A stretch of DNA of 64,000 nt from Poteriospumella lacustris (taxonomy: Eukaryota > Sar > Chrysophyceae > Chromulinales > Dinobryaceae): assembly GCA_008000375.1 (NCBI GenBank), contig SMOI01000062.1:64147-128146 (forward strand), given 5' to 3'. The translations under genes and the position numbers were made by a program. Of the stretch, positions 43,258 through 52,943 are shown piece by piece (the first letter of the stretch is position 1; the number at the start of each line of letters is the position of its first letter). The notes beneath the pieces were generated by a model. That model was not told where the DNA came from. It was given only the letters and a program-made list of their open reading frames with translations, and did not search any database.

Positions 43258-46011
43258 TTAGCAGCGAATCTTGCCGGTGGCCTCGTCGACTTGGCACTTG
43301 CCCTTGACGAAGAAGTGGACGCCCTCGCGGGGCACGAGGTTGTTCTCGTCGTTTTTCAAGAGACCCTCCGTCGTGAAGCCGACGCAGTACAACGTTATGT
43401 CACACAACTTCTCCAACTGACGCAGATTCCCCGTCCACATGGGCTGCGGAAGGACATTCGCCGCCGATCCACCGGCCACGTCCGTGTTCTGCCGCAGGAT
43501 GTACCCGTGCGGCGACTTGTACGCGTTGCCGTACGACGCGTGCAGCTCTTGGGCGATCGCGTACGTGTCCCCGGTGGCTTCGTCCGCAAAGAGATGCGTG
43601 AAATCTTGCACAAAGCTCTGTCCAATGGCCAATTCCTTCGCATCGTAGGCGTCGCCGTCCAACGTCGTATTCGCACGCAGCGCGGTCAGCGACATCTGCA
43701 AGAACAACTCCCAACGCGACCAATAATACTGTCCGACGAGGCCGGCCCAGTTCTTCGACGCGTAATCATCGATCTCCCCGTTGTCACCCCACAACGTCAC
43801 TTGGTTCCGCGCGTTGAAATCGAAGAGATTCGCTTCGTCGTAGTCGTCGTTGGCGGCCCAGCGACGGGCCTGTGCGATCCATTTACCCAGCAGGTACGAG
43901 TCATGGCTGCCCAACAAGCGATCGAGGTCCCGAATCAATCCCAGCATCTCACGAAGCATGTATTGCAAGCCCAGTGCATCATTCGTCGTATAGAAATGCT
44001 GAGCGATCGTGTAGTAGTCGAGGAAGAGGTTGGTCATCACTTGACGACCCACGTCCACCAGGTCGTAGGTATACGCCCGAGGCGCATGGACATTGGCTCG
44101 CTCCTGCTGGAAGATCGCTTCCGCTTGACTCATGTTGCCTCCCGCGAGGACCAAGGCGGTCCAGACATCGACCAAATGCGTCGCACCGGTCGATTTGTCT
44201 TGGTACATCGACCACGTGGGCTTCTGCGTCAGCACACTTTGGCGATAACACGGGTGATGACAGACGGGAGTTTCCCCGTTGTAATTGTTGTGAAACAGGG
44301 CCTGCCAAGCAACTTCAATCACCGCACGTGTCTCCATCGGGACGGCTGCGTGTTGCAACGCGTAGCGACGAGTTGCGTACTCCGCGACCCACGTGGAGAC
44401 GTTGATCACTTCGTTGTCTTGTTGCCACGCGACTTCGGACATAAACTCATAGACGATGGGGTTCTGATCAATCGCTTCCATCGTCAGACCGATGCCAAGA
44501 AAGTACTCCGGGACCGTGTGTGCCACACGATACGGATCCGTCGACAGCAACGTCAAGTCGCCGTACAGGGCACGACGTCCACCGTAGTTGTGCAACATAC
44601 ACCAGAGAAACTGCTTCTGATTCGCCGCAATCTTATCCCAGACGGGTAAATCCTCCGACGACAGATCCAAAATGACCAGGCCATGGTCCGGGACACCCGC
44701 CAGATACGAAGCGATGTTCTCGTCGGTCCAAAACGTGCGATCGTTGACGAAGAGCCATCCTTGCATCAACCAAATCGCCTCTGGATCCGCCGCAATCATG
44801 GAATTATACACCGCGGCGGAGGAACCTGCCAAATACGAATACTCCGATGACGCCGGCTTGTTCTCGTTGAAGGTATCCGTGTTGTAAATATGCGATTTCG
44901 CGACGTCTTCACCCCACAGCGCAAATTGTTGCTCCAAAAACTTCTGACCGATTTCGACAAACAACGGATCTGTCGACGACAGAATGTAATTGCAGGAGTA
45001 TTCTTCTGGGAAATTGTTCCATGTCGGCAACCGGGTAATATTCGCGTTGGGAAACAACGATTGCATCTCCGCGGGAACGACACCGTTGAAGGCCGGCATC
45101 ACCGGGACCATGCCCAACTCCAAATAACGCTGTAAGATGTGACGTTGCAAGTCCGCTTGTTGATTAATCCAAGAATCGGACAATGGACCACCATAGGCAC
45201 GAATATTTGCCATACGTTGCCACGTTAAAAACGCCGGACCCGAGAAATACTCTTGTAAACCCGCGTCCGAGACACCGTATTGACGCCACAACGCTTGCCA
45301 GATCAATTCTTGACCAGTAAACGCCAAGGGTAAGTTATAACCATTGATTGCCATCCAATCAATGTCGGCTTCCCATTGGGTCCAGTTCTTCCAGGCGAAG
45401 GAATACGACGCGGTACACGTGTTCTGGTAATAACGCCATTTCGCCATGAAAACCACACGTTTCTTTTCCGTAGGAACCGGCAAGGCTTCCAACGACGATG
45501 GGAACGCCGCTAAGGAATAATCCCCGCCATCTTCCCAATGCACGTCACACTTTGTGTAGTAGCGGAGGTAGTGACCAAACGCGGTCGTCAGCGCCACGGC
45601 ACTCGACCCACTACACATCATCACAGCACAAGCAGCACGTTAGAAGGACCACCTGCACGGTAAACGCCTCATCAAAAAAGTAACGTACCGGAAGACGACC
45701 GCACCGTCTTGACTATCCACTTCAAACACATCCAACAATTGACCATTGCGTGCTTCGTAGTCGATCAATTCCATTTTGGGTTGAAACGCAAATTTCACAC
45801 CACCACGCGCCAAGATACGATCAATGACTTGCTGCGCGTTACCGAGAAAATCTTGACCGCGATGGCGGCTGGTTAAAGTCTTGTGAATACGGTCCACAGT
45901 TTCCATCGCAGGAGGATGGTGTACCGCATGCTGCTTTGGTGCCGTCCATTTCACTGATTGCACACAGACAACAAGGCCTGCCCAAAGGCAAGCAATCCAC
46001 CAGGATCTCAT
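43258..46011 (-). CDS. NAGLU: Alpha-N-acetylglucosaminidase, lysosomal (GH89)
   Basis: Removes terminal alpha-GlcNAc from glycosaminoglycans or glycans in lysosome-like compartments. Exon 1 is 46011-45689, the intron 45688-45611 (78 nt) and exon 2 45610-43258; 891 residues. A signal peptide (MRSWWIACLWAGLVVCVQS) is followed by the N-terminal domain. The exon junction gives VFRGSSAVALTTAFGHYL. The catalytic barrel has YNTDTFNENKPASSEYSYLA near residue 351 (general acid Glu region) and NPIVYEFMSEVAWQ near 500 (second Glu region). CMLHNYGGRRALYG is also conserved. The C-terminal helical domain is present, plus an extra tail of about 100 residues with paired cysteines not found in the 743-residue human enzyme. 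An upstream Met at 46089 is possible. Pieces of exon 1 recur at 49.8-50.1 kb. Confidence 0.94.
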
Positions 46012-46346
46012 TGTCGTCACACACAACAAGAGCAATCGGAGAAAAAAATTCAATGGTTTGTAAAGACTACTTCTAGTCACCAGAGGCACGGTCGATGATG
46101 ATGATAAAACTGCTGCAGCAGCAGCAGCGAACGATGTCGCGACGGCGGCGGGTTGCCGAGAGTGAAACCCTTTTGTAGTAGTACTTCAAGTCTCACATAG
46201 ACAAGTACACTACTGCATTAGAATATTCCAACATGTGTACGTATGATTGTAGTTATCTTGTTCATTCATCAGCGAGGGCGCAGAGAAAGAACCTGCGATT
46301 CGTCCTTTCCTTCGTTTTCACAATCCAAATAAATCCATCCTTCTGC
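46012..46346. promoter_or_regulatory. Divergent intergenic region (NAGLU / SAP-like gene)
   Basis: Between divergent genes, so both promoters are expected. It contains a (CAG)n run at 46111-46128 and the first copy of a duplicated sequence (46158-46240). Confidence 0.5.
46158..46240 (+). repeat. Duplicated upstream sequence, copy 1
   Basis: Begins GAGAGTGAAACCCTTTTGTAG and ends ACATGTGTAC. It matches 47651-47726 with small indels; copy 1 has six extra bases, a repeated GTAGTA. It lies 107 bp before the start of the SAP-like gene. Confidence 0.85.
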
Positions 46347-47219
46347 ATGAACAGGGAAAACATAAAAATGGAATTTGTTGGTAAGGAGACGAATTTGGAG
46401 GAATTACAGAGCGCATTGCGTGAATGCGGTTTTCCTATCTCACGGAAGAAAGCCAAACTGCAAGAAACTGTTGACCGCGTCGAAGCCATGAAATCGCTTG
46501 TAGGACACGCTCCTATCGATCATCAATGGACGGTAGAGGAGCTGGATATATTTTTGTCTGGGCTTTCATTGGAAGAATTTGATCGATGGCAACCTCATGA
46601 AGTCTGCTTGGTTCACGAACTTGTCAACACCCGCTTCGTTTCCACAGAAGTAATGGCAATCTCGTACTATGCAGAAATGATGGCAAAGATTGCCGAATAC
46701 TGCCGTGTCCATTTTGCTACCGTTCCGCATTTGAAAGATCAGACAGTTACAGCTGATTCGTTGTCCCCGCTGTTTAAACTTTTGAAGAAAAACGTCGAGA
46801 AATGGGATGATGCGGATGGTGACTTTCTGTTGCAATATCTGGGAAATGTGGCCAGAGTGGATGCGCTGCAATCAACCGCTTCTGCAATCGATAGTTACTG
46901 TGAGCTTCTGCAAAAGCTGTCGGCTTTCTACGTCCGTCGCCCAGATATCAAGGCAAAAGTGGATCCAGAGTTAGTCATCTTTGACCTTAGCAACGTCGGT
47001 CTTCACCAGTCAACGTACATCGCTCAACTTGCTATCTATGTCCTTCCTCCGCATTTCGGACCAATGCCACCAGCAGTAAATCCAGGTCCTATTGGAACAG
47101 TGTTTGCTATGCCAAATCTGCCAGCGGCCAATCATTTTATTGGATGGATGATGGGCACGGTGCCTGCTCTGCGTGCAACCCTCCAGCCAGCTGCACCTGG
47201 TGGAGTCCTTATTTACTAG
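46347..47219 (+). CDS. SAP-like motif protein, unknown function
   Basis: A 290-residue protein without introns. Near the N-terminus, LEELQSALRECGFPISRKKA followed by KLQETVDRV fits the helix-turn-helix of a SAP (DNA/RNA-binding) motif. The rest is alpha-helical and ends in a Pro/Gly-rich hydrophobic tail (YVLPPHFGPMPPAVNPG). No other domain is recognised. Starts at 46347 or 46368 are both possible; the second has an A at -3 and a G after the ATG. The frame is open further upstream, but that part overlaps the duplicated sequence. It is AT-richer than NAGLU. It may be paired with the next gene, with which it shares upstream sequence and orientation. Confidence 0.62.
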   Translation: MNRENIKMEFVGKETNLEELQSALRECGFPISRKKAKLQETVDRVEAMKSLVGHAPIDHQWTVEELDIFLSGLSLEEFDRWQPHEVCLVHELVNTRFVSTEVMAISYYAEMMAKIAEYCRVHFATVPHLKDQTVTADSLSPLFKLLKKNVEKWDDADGDFLLQYLGNVARVDALQSTASAIDSYCELLQKLSAFYVRRPDIKAKVDPELVIFDLSNVGLHQSTYIAQLAIYVLPPHFGPMPPAVNPGPIGTVFAMPNLPAANHFIGWMMGTVPALRATLQPAAPGGVLIY

Positions 47220-47845
47220 ATGCAATTCGCTTTAGTAAATGTTGGATAAACCCGTTCTTTTCATGATTACTTTTGATGACTGCCACTTCTTTGTTGATGT
47301 CTTTGTCGATTTCAGTGTACTTGTTATATACCACGAAATGGGCGCCGCCGTTATCATAACTTTAAGTAAATTCCTGTCTGCCCCCTCTTTGCATTCTGCA
47401 CTCTCAGTGCGGATCATGAATGATAATGCCTGAGGATGGCGATGATGAGAATGAAATCGACCGAAAGCGGTCGACATCCGTCGTCAACCCAACCATTGGA
47501 GCGACAGAATATCGCCAACCTATGAGAGACATATTTAGGGAGCAATCGATGTATCGATCTAATTGAAAATTACACTTTTCTACAAAAGTGTCTGCTCCCT
47601 CTTTCGCAGCCAAAGACGAGATGTCGGGTGACGGGCGATGATGACAGTGAAGAGTGAAACCCTTCTGTACTTCAAGGCTCACATATACAAGTACACTACT
47701 ACATTGGAATATCCCAACGTGTGTACATCAGTGTCATCAGGGCAGCGAGGGTGCACTGTGTGTGAACAAACGTGGAAGAGAGAGAGAACGTTCCACTTCC
47801 TGGTGGCAAAGAACCTCTATGGAAATCACAATTGAATCATAAAAA
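47220..47845. other. Intergenic, contains copy 2 of the shared sequence
   Basis: No gene is supported. The last 200 bp hold the second copy of the duplicated upstream sequence. Confidence 0.5.
47651..47726 (+). repeat. Duplicated upstream sequence, copy 2
   Basis: Matches 46158-46240 (AGAGTGAAACCCTTCTGTAC...CAACGTGTGTAC). It lies 120 bp before the start of the Ubl-HNH gene, much the same position as copy 1 before its gene. Confidence 0.85.
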
Positions 47846-49358
47846 ATGGAGACGAAGGATATCGATGTCAATGGACAAGTGTTTCCCTGTCCTGTTGGAT
47901 GGACAGTGGAACAAGCCGAACGTGAGATTACATCCTTGTGTGGCTTTAGAGGTGGGGGAATGAACAAGGATGGCATTCCTGTTGTGTTAGGAACTGAGTT
48001 GATTAGTTCTTTAACTGGTACTCTGACCTTTGATATTCGTTTATTGAGTGATCGCTTGATTTTGCAAGCTCGAGCAGGTAAGAGGAAATATCTGTGAGGC
48101 ACGCGAAGCAACAAAGACCTTGAACACGACTTTATTCTCTTCTCTGTCTATCATATGATATTTTCGTTTCCGCTGGAATTAAATCTTCTTTCGGTTGCCT
48201 TTTCCTCAACGGTCCGCGCCGGTGATCAGAATCGCAGTGCCGGATTGTGGTCGCCACTGTCTGCCACATGCAATCACAGCATACAAGCACAATTCGCTGT
48301 CCGAACTCTTTTGAAGCCTTCCGAATTGCATGCGCGCAACATTTTTTTATTGAGCGTTTAATGTTTGGTTCGCATTTCAAGACTTATTATTTTCCTTCTT
48401 TCCCCGTATGTCACATGTCCGATGGACTGCGGATAACCGAAGAAAACTACGCGGAAGCTTTTGCCAGCTGGCAAACCAAGCCACTCACAACAACGTCTAT
48501 TTATATTTGGAGCGATCGTCGAGTTGATGACATTCCTTATGACGATGATGACGATTTCGAGTTTTTCCGCCCATCCCCATCGGAATCTAGACGAGAAATG
48601 CTGAACCGCTATGACTTCTGTTGCTTGGCCTGCAAACACGTTTACAAAAATACGACAAGTTCCCTGGATGTGTGTCATATTCTTGAGATAGAGGAAACGG
48701 ATGGTCTGTCTGATAAAGCGGAGATGGCATTGCTCAAAAAGTGTGACCTGTTCGATGTTGATGATCCTCACAACTTCATTCTCCTGTGTAAAACTTGTCA
48801 CACTCATTTCGACAACCATTTGTTGGGGATCAAAAGAGTTGTTGATGCTTTCCGATGGGTGGTTAAGCCGACGCTACAACAAACACCACTGCCTCATTCT
48901 ACCAAGACCTATGGAGGCTTACTTGACTCGAACATCAGGTTCCCTTACTCAAAGCCAATGCCCGATGCCATCGATCATCGTTATCAGCGGTATATATCGG
49001 GTACCAAAGCCAGAAAGCGAAAGGTACATCGAATTCATCCCTTTTCTGTGCCTGTGATGTGACATGTGCTGCGAGTTATCATCGTTTTTGCTTCACTCTT
49101 TCGTAGGCGGACGTATTGGATCAGTTGGAATACGAGCGTTTCGCCCAACGCCTTCGGGAAATCGGCTGTTCCGATGAGGCTATTATGGCATTATGGAACG
49201 TCCACAAAATCTCCCTTTTCACTGTGCAGAGCCGGAAACCCAGAAGAATATCCGATTGGGTCGAAATTCAACCCTCGTCCATTGTGCATGAACAACCCGC
49301 CACGTTTTGGTACAATGAAACTTCGTGCAGGATTTGGATCAAACCAACGGATGAGTAG
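47846..49358 (+). CDS. Ubiquitin-like header plus HNH nuclease domain protein
   Basis: Exons 47846-48077, 48230-49023 and 49107-49358 join in frame for 425 residues; the acceptor of exon 2 is the least certain. Residues 1-77 (DVNGQVFPCPVGWTVEQAER ... TLTFDIRLLSDRLILQARA) look like a ubiquitin-fold header. From about residue 195 an HNH_2-type module follows: RREMLNRYDFCCLACKHVY, LDVCHILE (first His), then DDPHNFILLCKTCHTHFDNH (Asn, CxxC and last His). Metal and zinc ligands are intact. The C-terminal exon adds LDQLEYERFAQRLREIGCSD and a Trp-rich end. A header plus nuclease is the plan of Crinkler-RHS-type toxins/effectors, so a role in conflict or defence is possible. The gene is AT-richer than NAGLU and U1-70K. 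Confidence 0.72.
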
Positions 49359-49836
49359 CACTCTTGGTAAGTTGACTAAAGAAATTCGCCTGGAAGTTGA
49401 CCCGTTCACTTGCTAGCTCGGTCCTAACGTGGTCTCTTTCAACTGGGGCGTGTTGTCTCTGTTACTAAACTGAACGTACGTGTGCAACGCCGATAGAGCT
49501 CTCGGCCGACATCTCGGCCAACCAATATATGTCATTCTTTGGTCTGATCTACAAGCCAAACACAGGAACACCAAGGGACTGAGCACAGCGAATGTAATCG
49601 CCTTGTAACTCCATTCACGTAAAAAATGAGACACGTGTTTAGATACAGGGACACGTTTTACATGGATAAGAAGAAGCGGTCATTGGTGTGTTATCAACAC
49701 TGCGCTGTTATGGTAGTGAAGTTTGTATCGTTCTTGGCGTTAGGTTACAGGACCGACTAACCATGGCACCTTTATGAAGGTGTGGTGGGTTTGCACCACC
49801 GATTCCTTTCCCGTCCGACGCGCTTTCATTTCGGTA

Positions 49837-49885
49837 GAAATGCATATTTCACACCACCATGCACCAAGATACAATCAATGTCTTG
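49837..49885 (-). pseudogene. Fragment of NAGLU exon 1, same strand as NAGLU
   Basis: Matches plus-strand NAGLU sequence at about 45783-45830 (TTTCACACCACCATGCACCA here, TTTCACACCACCACGCGCCA in the gene), the region coding for VIDRILARGGVKF. It lies immediately left of a second fragment in the opposite orientation. Confidence 0.8.
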
Positions 49886-49904
49886 ATGAGCAGCGAGAGA
49901 AACA

Positions 49905-50081
49905 TTTCGATTGCTGTTGTTGTGTGTCACGACAATGAGATCGTGGTGGATTGCGCTTGTCATTGGGCAGGTCCTGTTGTCTGTGTGCCTTCAGCGAAAT
50001 GGACGGTACCGAAGCAACATGCGGGTATACACCATCTCCCAGCGATGGAAACCGTAGACCGTATTCATAAGACTTTGACCA
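49905..50081 (+). pseudogene. Inverted fragment of NAGLU exon 1 with 5' leader
   Basis: Matches the NAGLU 5' leader and the first 40 or so codons (ATGAGATCGTGGTGGATTGC here, ATGAGATCCTGGTGGATTGC in the gene) but on the plus strand. Small insertions (2 bp near 49952, others near 50025) break the frame, so it is not functional. With the adjacent fragment it forms an inverted, reshuffled copy. Confidence 0.88.
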
Positions 50082-50472
50082 TTCTCATCACATCAACAAT
50101 ATCATCAAGACTTGTTTGTGAATGAAGAAGAGAGCTAGGCCAGCTGATGACGGATAAAAGTGAAACTCACGTGTACTTATTGTGCGTTGTATGCATATTT
50201 ATCAATACGTTATAGACATAAATATATGTACTTCGTACCTTTTTCTTGTCAACCGCAGCCGATCACTCTCGCTCTCATCATCAAGACTTTGCGCCTTATT
50301 ATTCGTCCATTGTCAGCTGATCCATGGAGAATTCTCACAGTGTTTATTTGGCAGACTTTCCACCTGATTGGAATTCAGTTCGGAGTGAAAAGAGAGATCC
50401 GCTTGGAGAGATAGAAACAGTCGCTTGTTCCTTGTTGTGTCCTTTCTCGTCGTCGCCAGAACTCAAGCAAAC

Positions 50473-51956
50473 ATGTTCTTGCCGCCTCCTCCGTTACCCC
50501 GTGGTAGTTTGGTAAGTTGCGGATCGATCACACACGATAATATGAAATTCAAACACTGACGTTGATTCTTTTTGCTCACAGAAAGGAGTTGGTGGAAACC
50601 AGCCGCCGTTGGTGGGGCTGCCGCCGAGTACGTCGCATGCTTTGCTTCTTTTGCTTTCATTTCCAGCCTGTTAACGCTCTTGTTGTTTATATTATTGTGG
50701 GGATTAGATTTGCGTATGATGTTCGATCCCATTACGCCGTTGGAGTTCAAGCCGCCCGCTGAGAAGCGACCCGGTGTCCTGTTGGCCGGCGTCGCTTCCC
50801 TGTTGACCAACTTCGAAAATACCGCGCCCCCGGAACGAAAACCTTTCATTCCACCGGTGGAAGCGAAGAAAATTGCCCAAGAACGTCTCCAAAAGCTACA
50901 CCAAGAGAAGAACGAGCTTCTGGTCCAAGATTGGGACCCGCACAACAACCCCAAGGCCACGGGCAATGCATTCGCCACCGTCTTCGTGTCTCGTTTGTCC
51001 TACGACACCAATGAAAAGAAATTACGACGTGATTTTGAGCTGTACGGCCCCATTCGTTCGATTCGTGTCGTACACGATACAGAAGGCAAGTCGCGTGGCT
51101 ACGCCTTCATCGAATACGAAACCGAAAAAGATGCCGAAGCCGCCGTGCGGAAATCCGAAGGCAAACGTATCGAAGGACGACGCATTGTCTGTGACGTCGA
51201 GCGTGGCCGGTACGTTTTCTCTTCCCCCTGTTGTTGTTGCTTGTTTGTCTGTTTGATGGTCTGACGAAAACTGGTGGGTGGCTGTGTGTGTGTAGAACGG
51301 TGAAGAACTGGCGACCGATGCGCTTCGGCGGCGGTGTGGGTGGCCGTCCGGCGAAGAAAAGCAAGAAAACGTTGGACGAAGAGGCGTTGAAAGCCGCAAC
51401 TGTCTCTGCGGGTGCCACTACCGCTGCGTCGTCGGATGACCACCGCGGAGGTGGCGATCGTGGCGATCGTGGCGATCGTGGCGGTGGAGACCGCGGAGGA
51501 GGAGACCGCGGCGGCGGAGACCGTGGCGGTGGCGACCGTGGACGAGGCGGTCGCAGTCGATCGCGTGACCGACGTGGAGGTGGAGGTGGTGGTGGCGGCG
51601 ATCGTGACCGCGAGCGTAGCCGGGATCGTGACCATTATCGCGGCGGCGATCGTGACCGTGAACGCGACCGCGACGGTCCTCGCGGTGGAGATCGCGACGG
51701 TCCACGGGACCGTGACCGATACCACAGCCGAGAGCGTGGACCTCCTCCGCCTCGTGAACGCGAACGCGATGCCTATGGCAGTGGATATGGAAGCAGCCGC
51801 GGTGGTGGAAGCGGCGGTGGCGGTGGCGGTGGTGGCCATTATGGACCCGCTGGCGGTGGAGGATCGAATGGTGGCGGTGGACGACGAGACAACAGCCGTG
51901 ACCGCGGTGGCGGCGGAGGTGGTGGTCCCCGTGGCCGTTCGCGCGATCGTCGATAG
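50473..51956 (+). CDS. SNRNP70: U1 snRNP 70 kDa protein (U1-70K)
   Basis: Core U1 snRNP protein that binds stem-loop I of U1 RNA during 5' splice-site recognition. Exons are 50473-50511, 50582-50627, 50708-51209 and 51296-51956, all GT-AG and phase-compatible, giving 415 residues. The exon 2/3 join restores LPPNLRMMFDPITPLEFKPP, matching the conserved U1-70K N-terminal motif. KMWDPHN of other species appears here as VQDWDPHNNP. The RRM (about 115-195) has RNP2 VFVSRLSY and RNP1 SRGYAFIEY. After ERGRTVKNWRPMRFGGGVGG comes a long Arg/Asp/Gly-rich tail with many GDRGGGDRGG and SRDRDH-type repeats. The N-terminal helix region is shorter than in plants. Four exons for 415 residues is intron-rich for this window. 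Confidence 0.95.
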
Positions 51957-52943
51957 AGGAGCTCCTGTCTCTCGATGGGGGCCCGTCAGTGCCTTGTGTT
52001 CGTCAGTCAGTGCCCCCCTCTTCCCCAGTCAGCGGTGTAACGGATGTGTCTGTTTAAGTGGTAGTATCCCTGCGACGCTTCCAATCCCTGTGTGTTTCAT
52101 TGGCTTGTTTTCGTGTTTTCTTCGTTCTTTTCCTTTCCCGTAGGCTCACCAAACATAGTCAACGGATGCTCGCCCCGAGGAGACCAATAGATAACGAACG
52201 AGCGGCGCTCAACGCACGTCGAAGGAATACGGGCACACTTTGAGCTTACACATCAGACAAACCACCACCACCAAATGGGCCACATCCCGCTAGTTAACGC
52301 CCATATGGAGCGCTACACACCGCTGCATGTCGTGCTCCGATGAACACTGACGTACACGGGTGGGGGGTACCACCGTCCCCGTCACCCGTGAAACGGTCCG
52401 CGTGTTGCCATCGCCCCTACAGGAGTCACACACGTCGAGGTTAGCGACGCACATATAGAATCAGACGCACACACACGCATACACACACGTATGCTTCTAC
52501 TGCTACAGGGGCAAGAGGAGCCGGATCACGATGAATAACTCTTTTGTGTAACGTTGCGGCAACAAAGCGAACAACAAAAACAAACAAATAAACAAACAAA
52601 CAGGACTAAGACGACTACCAACCCCCCCCCCTTCTTCTCACACAGTGTGATATGGCCTCTGTCCTCTCTTTTCCTGCACAGGTGGTAGTTCCCTAAGGCG
52701 ACCCTTAGATGACCCTAGGCGCCCCTTCTGCCCTGCTAAGGCGTCACACCAGGGGAGGCAGAGCGAGAACACCGGAGGGAACACCGGAGGGAACACCAGA
52801 CCGAACAGAGAACAGAGAACAGAGAACAGAGAACAGGGGGAAGGGGTTGGAGAAACAAAGTACAGTTAAATTTTTATTGTTTTTTATTGTTGAACAGTTT
52901 TTGTTTTGATTTTGTTACACGCACTGTTTGACACACAAAAAAG
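51957..52943. other. Intergenic with simple repeats
   Basis: Convergent 3' ends of U1-70K and the kinase. It includes CA-rich stretches near 52465-52490, AAACAAACAAATAAACAAAC near 52577-52600, a run of ten C near 52622 and a tandem repeat at 52767-52836. No gene is supported. Confidence 0.5.
52767..52836. repeat. Tandem short repeats (GAACACCGGAGG; GAACAGA)
   Basis: About two and a half copies of a 12-bp unit GAACACCGGAGG are followed by about five copies of GAACAGA. It is a minisatellite downstream of the kinase gene. Confidence 0.8.

Larger units (their letters stand above)
49359..50472. other. Intergenic with NAGLU-derived fragments
   Basis: No intact gene. It contains the rearranged NAGLU fragments (49837-50081) and an AT-rich promoter region before U1-70K. 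Confidence 0.5.

Noticed and set aside
50572-50710. Hydrophobic N-terminal extension to U1-70K (MLTERSWW...)
   Set aside because: This frame reads through an intron; splicing at 50627/50708 restores the conserved LPPNL motif.
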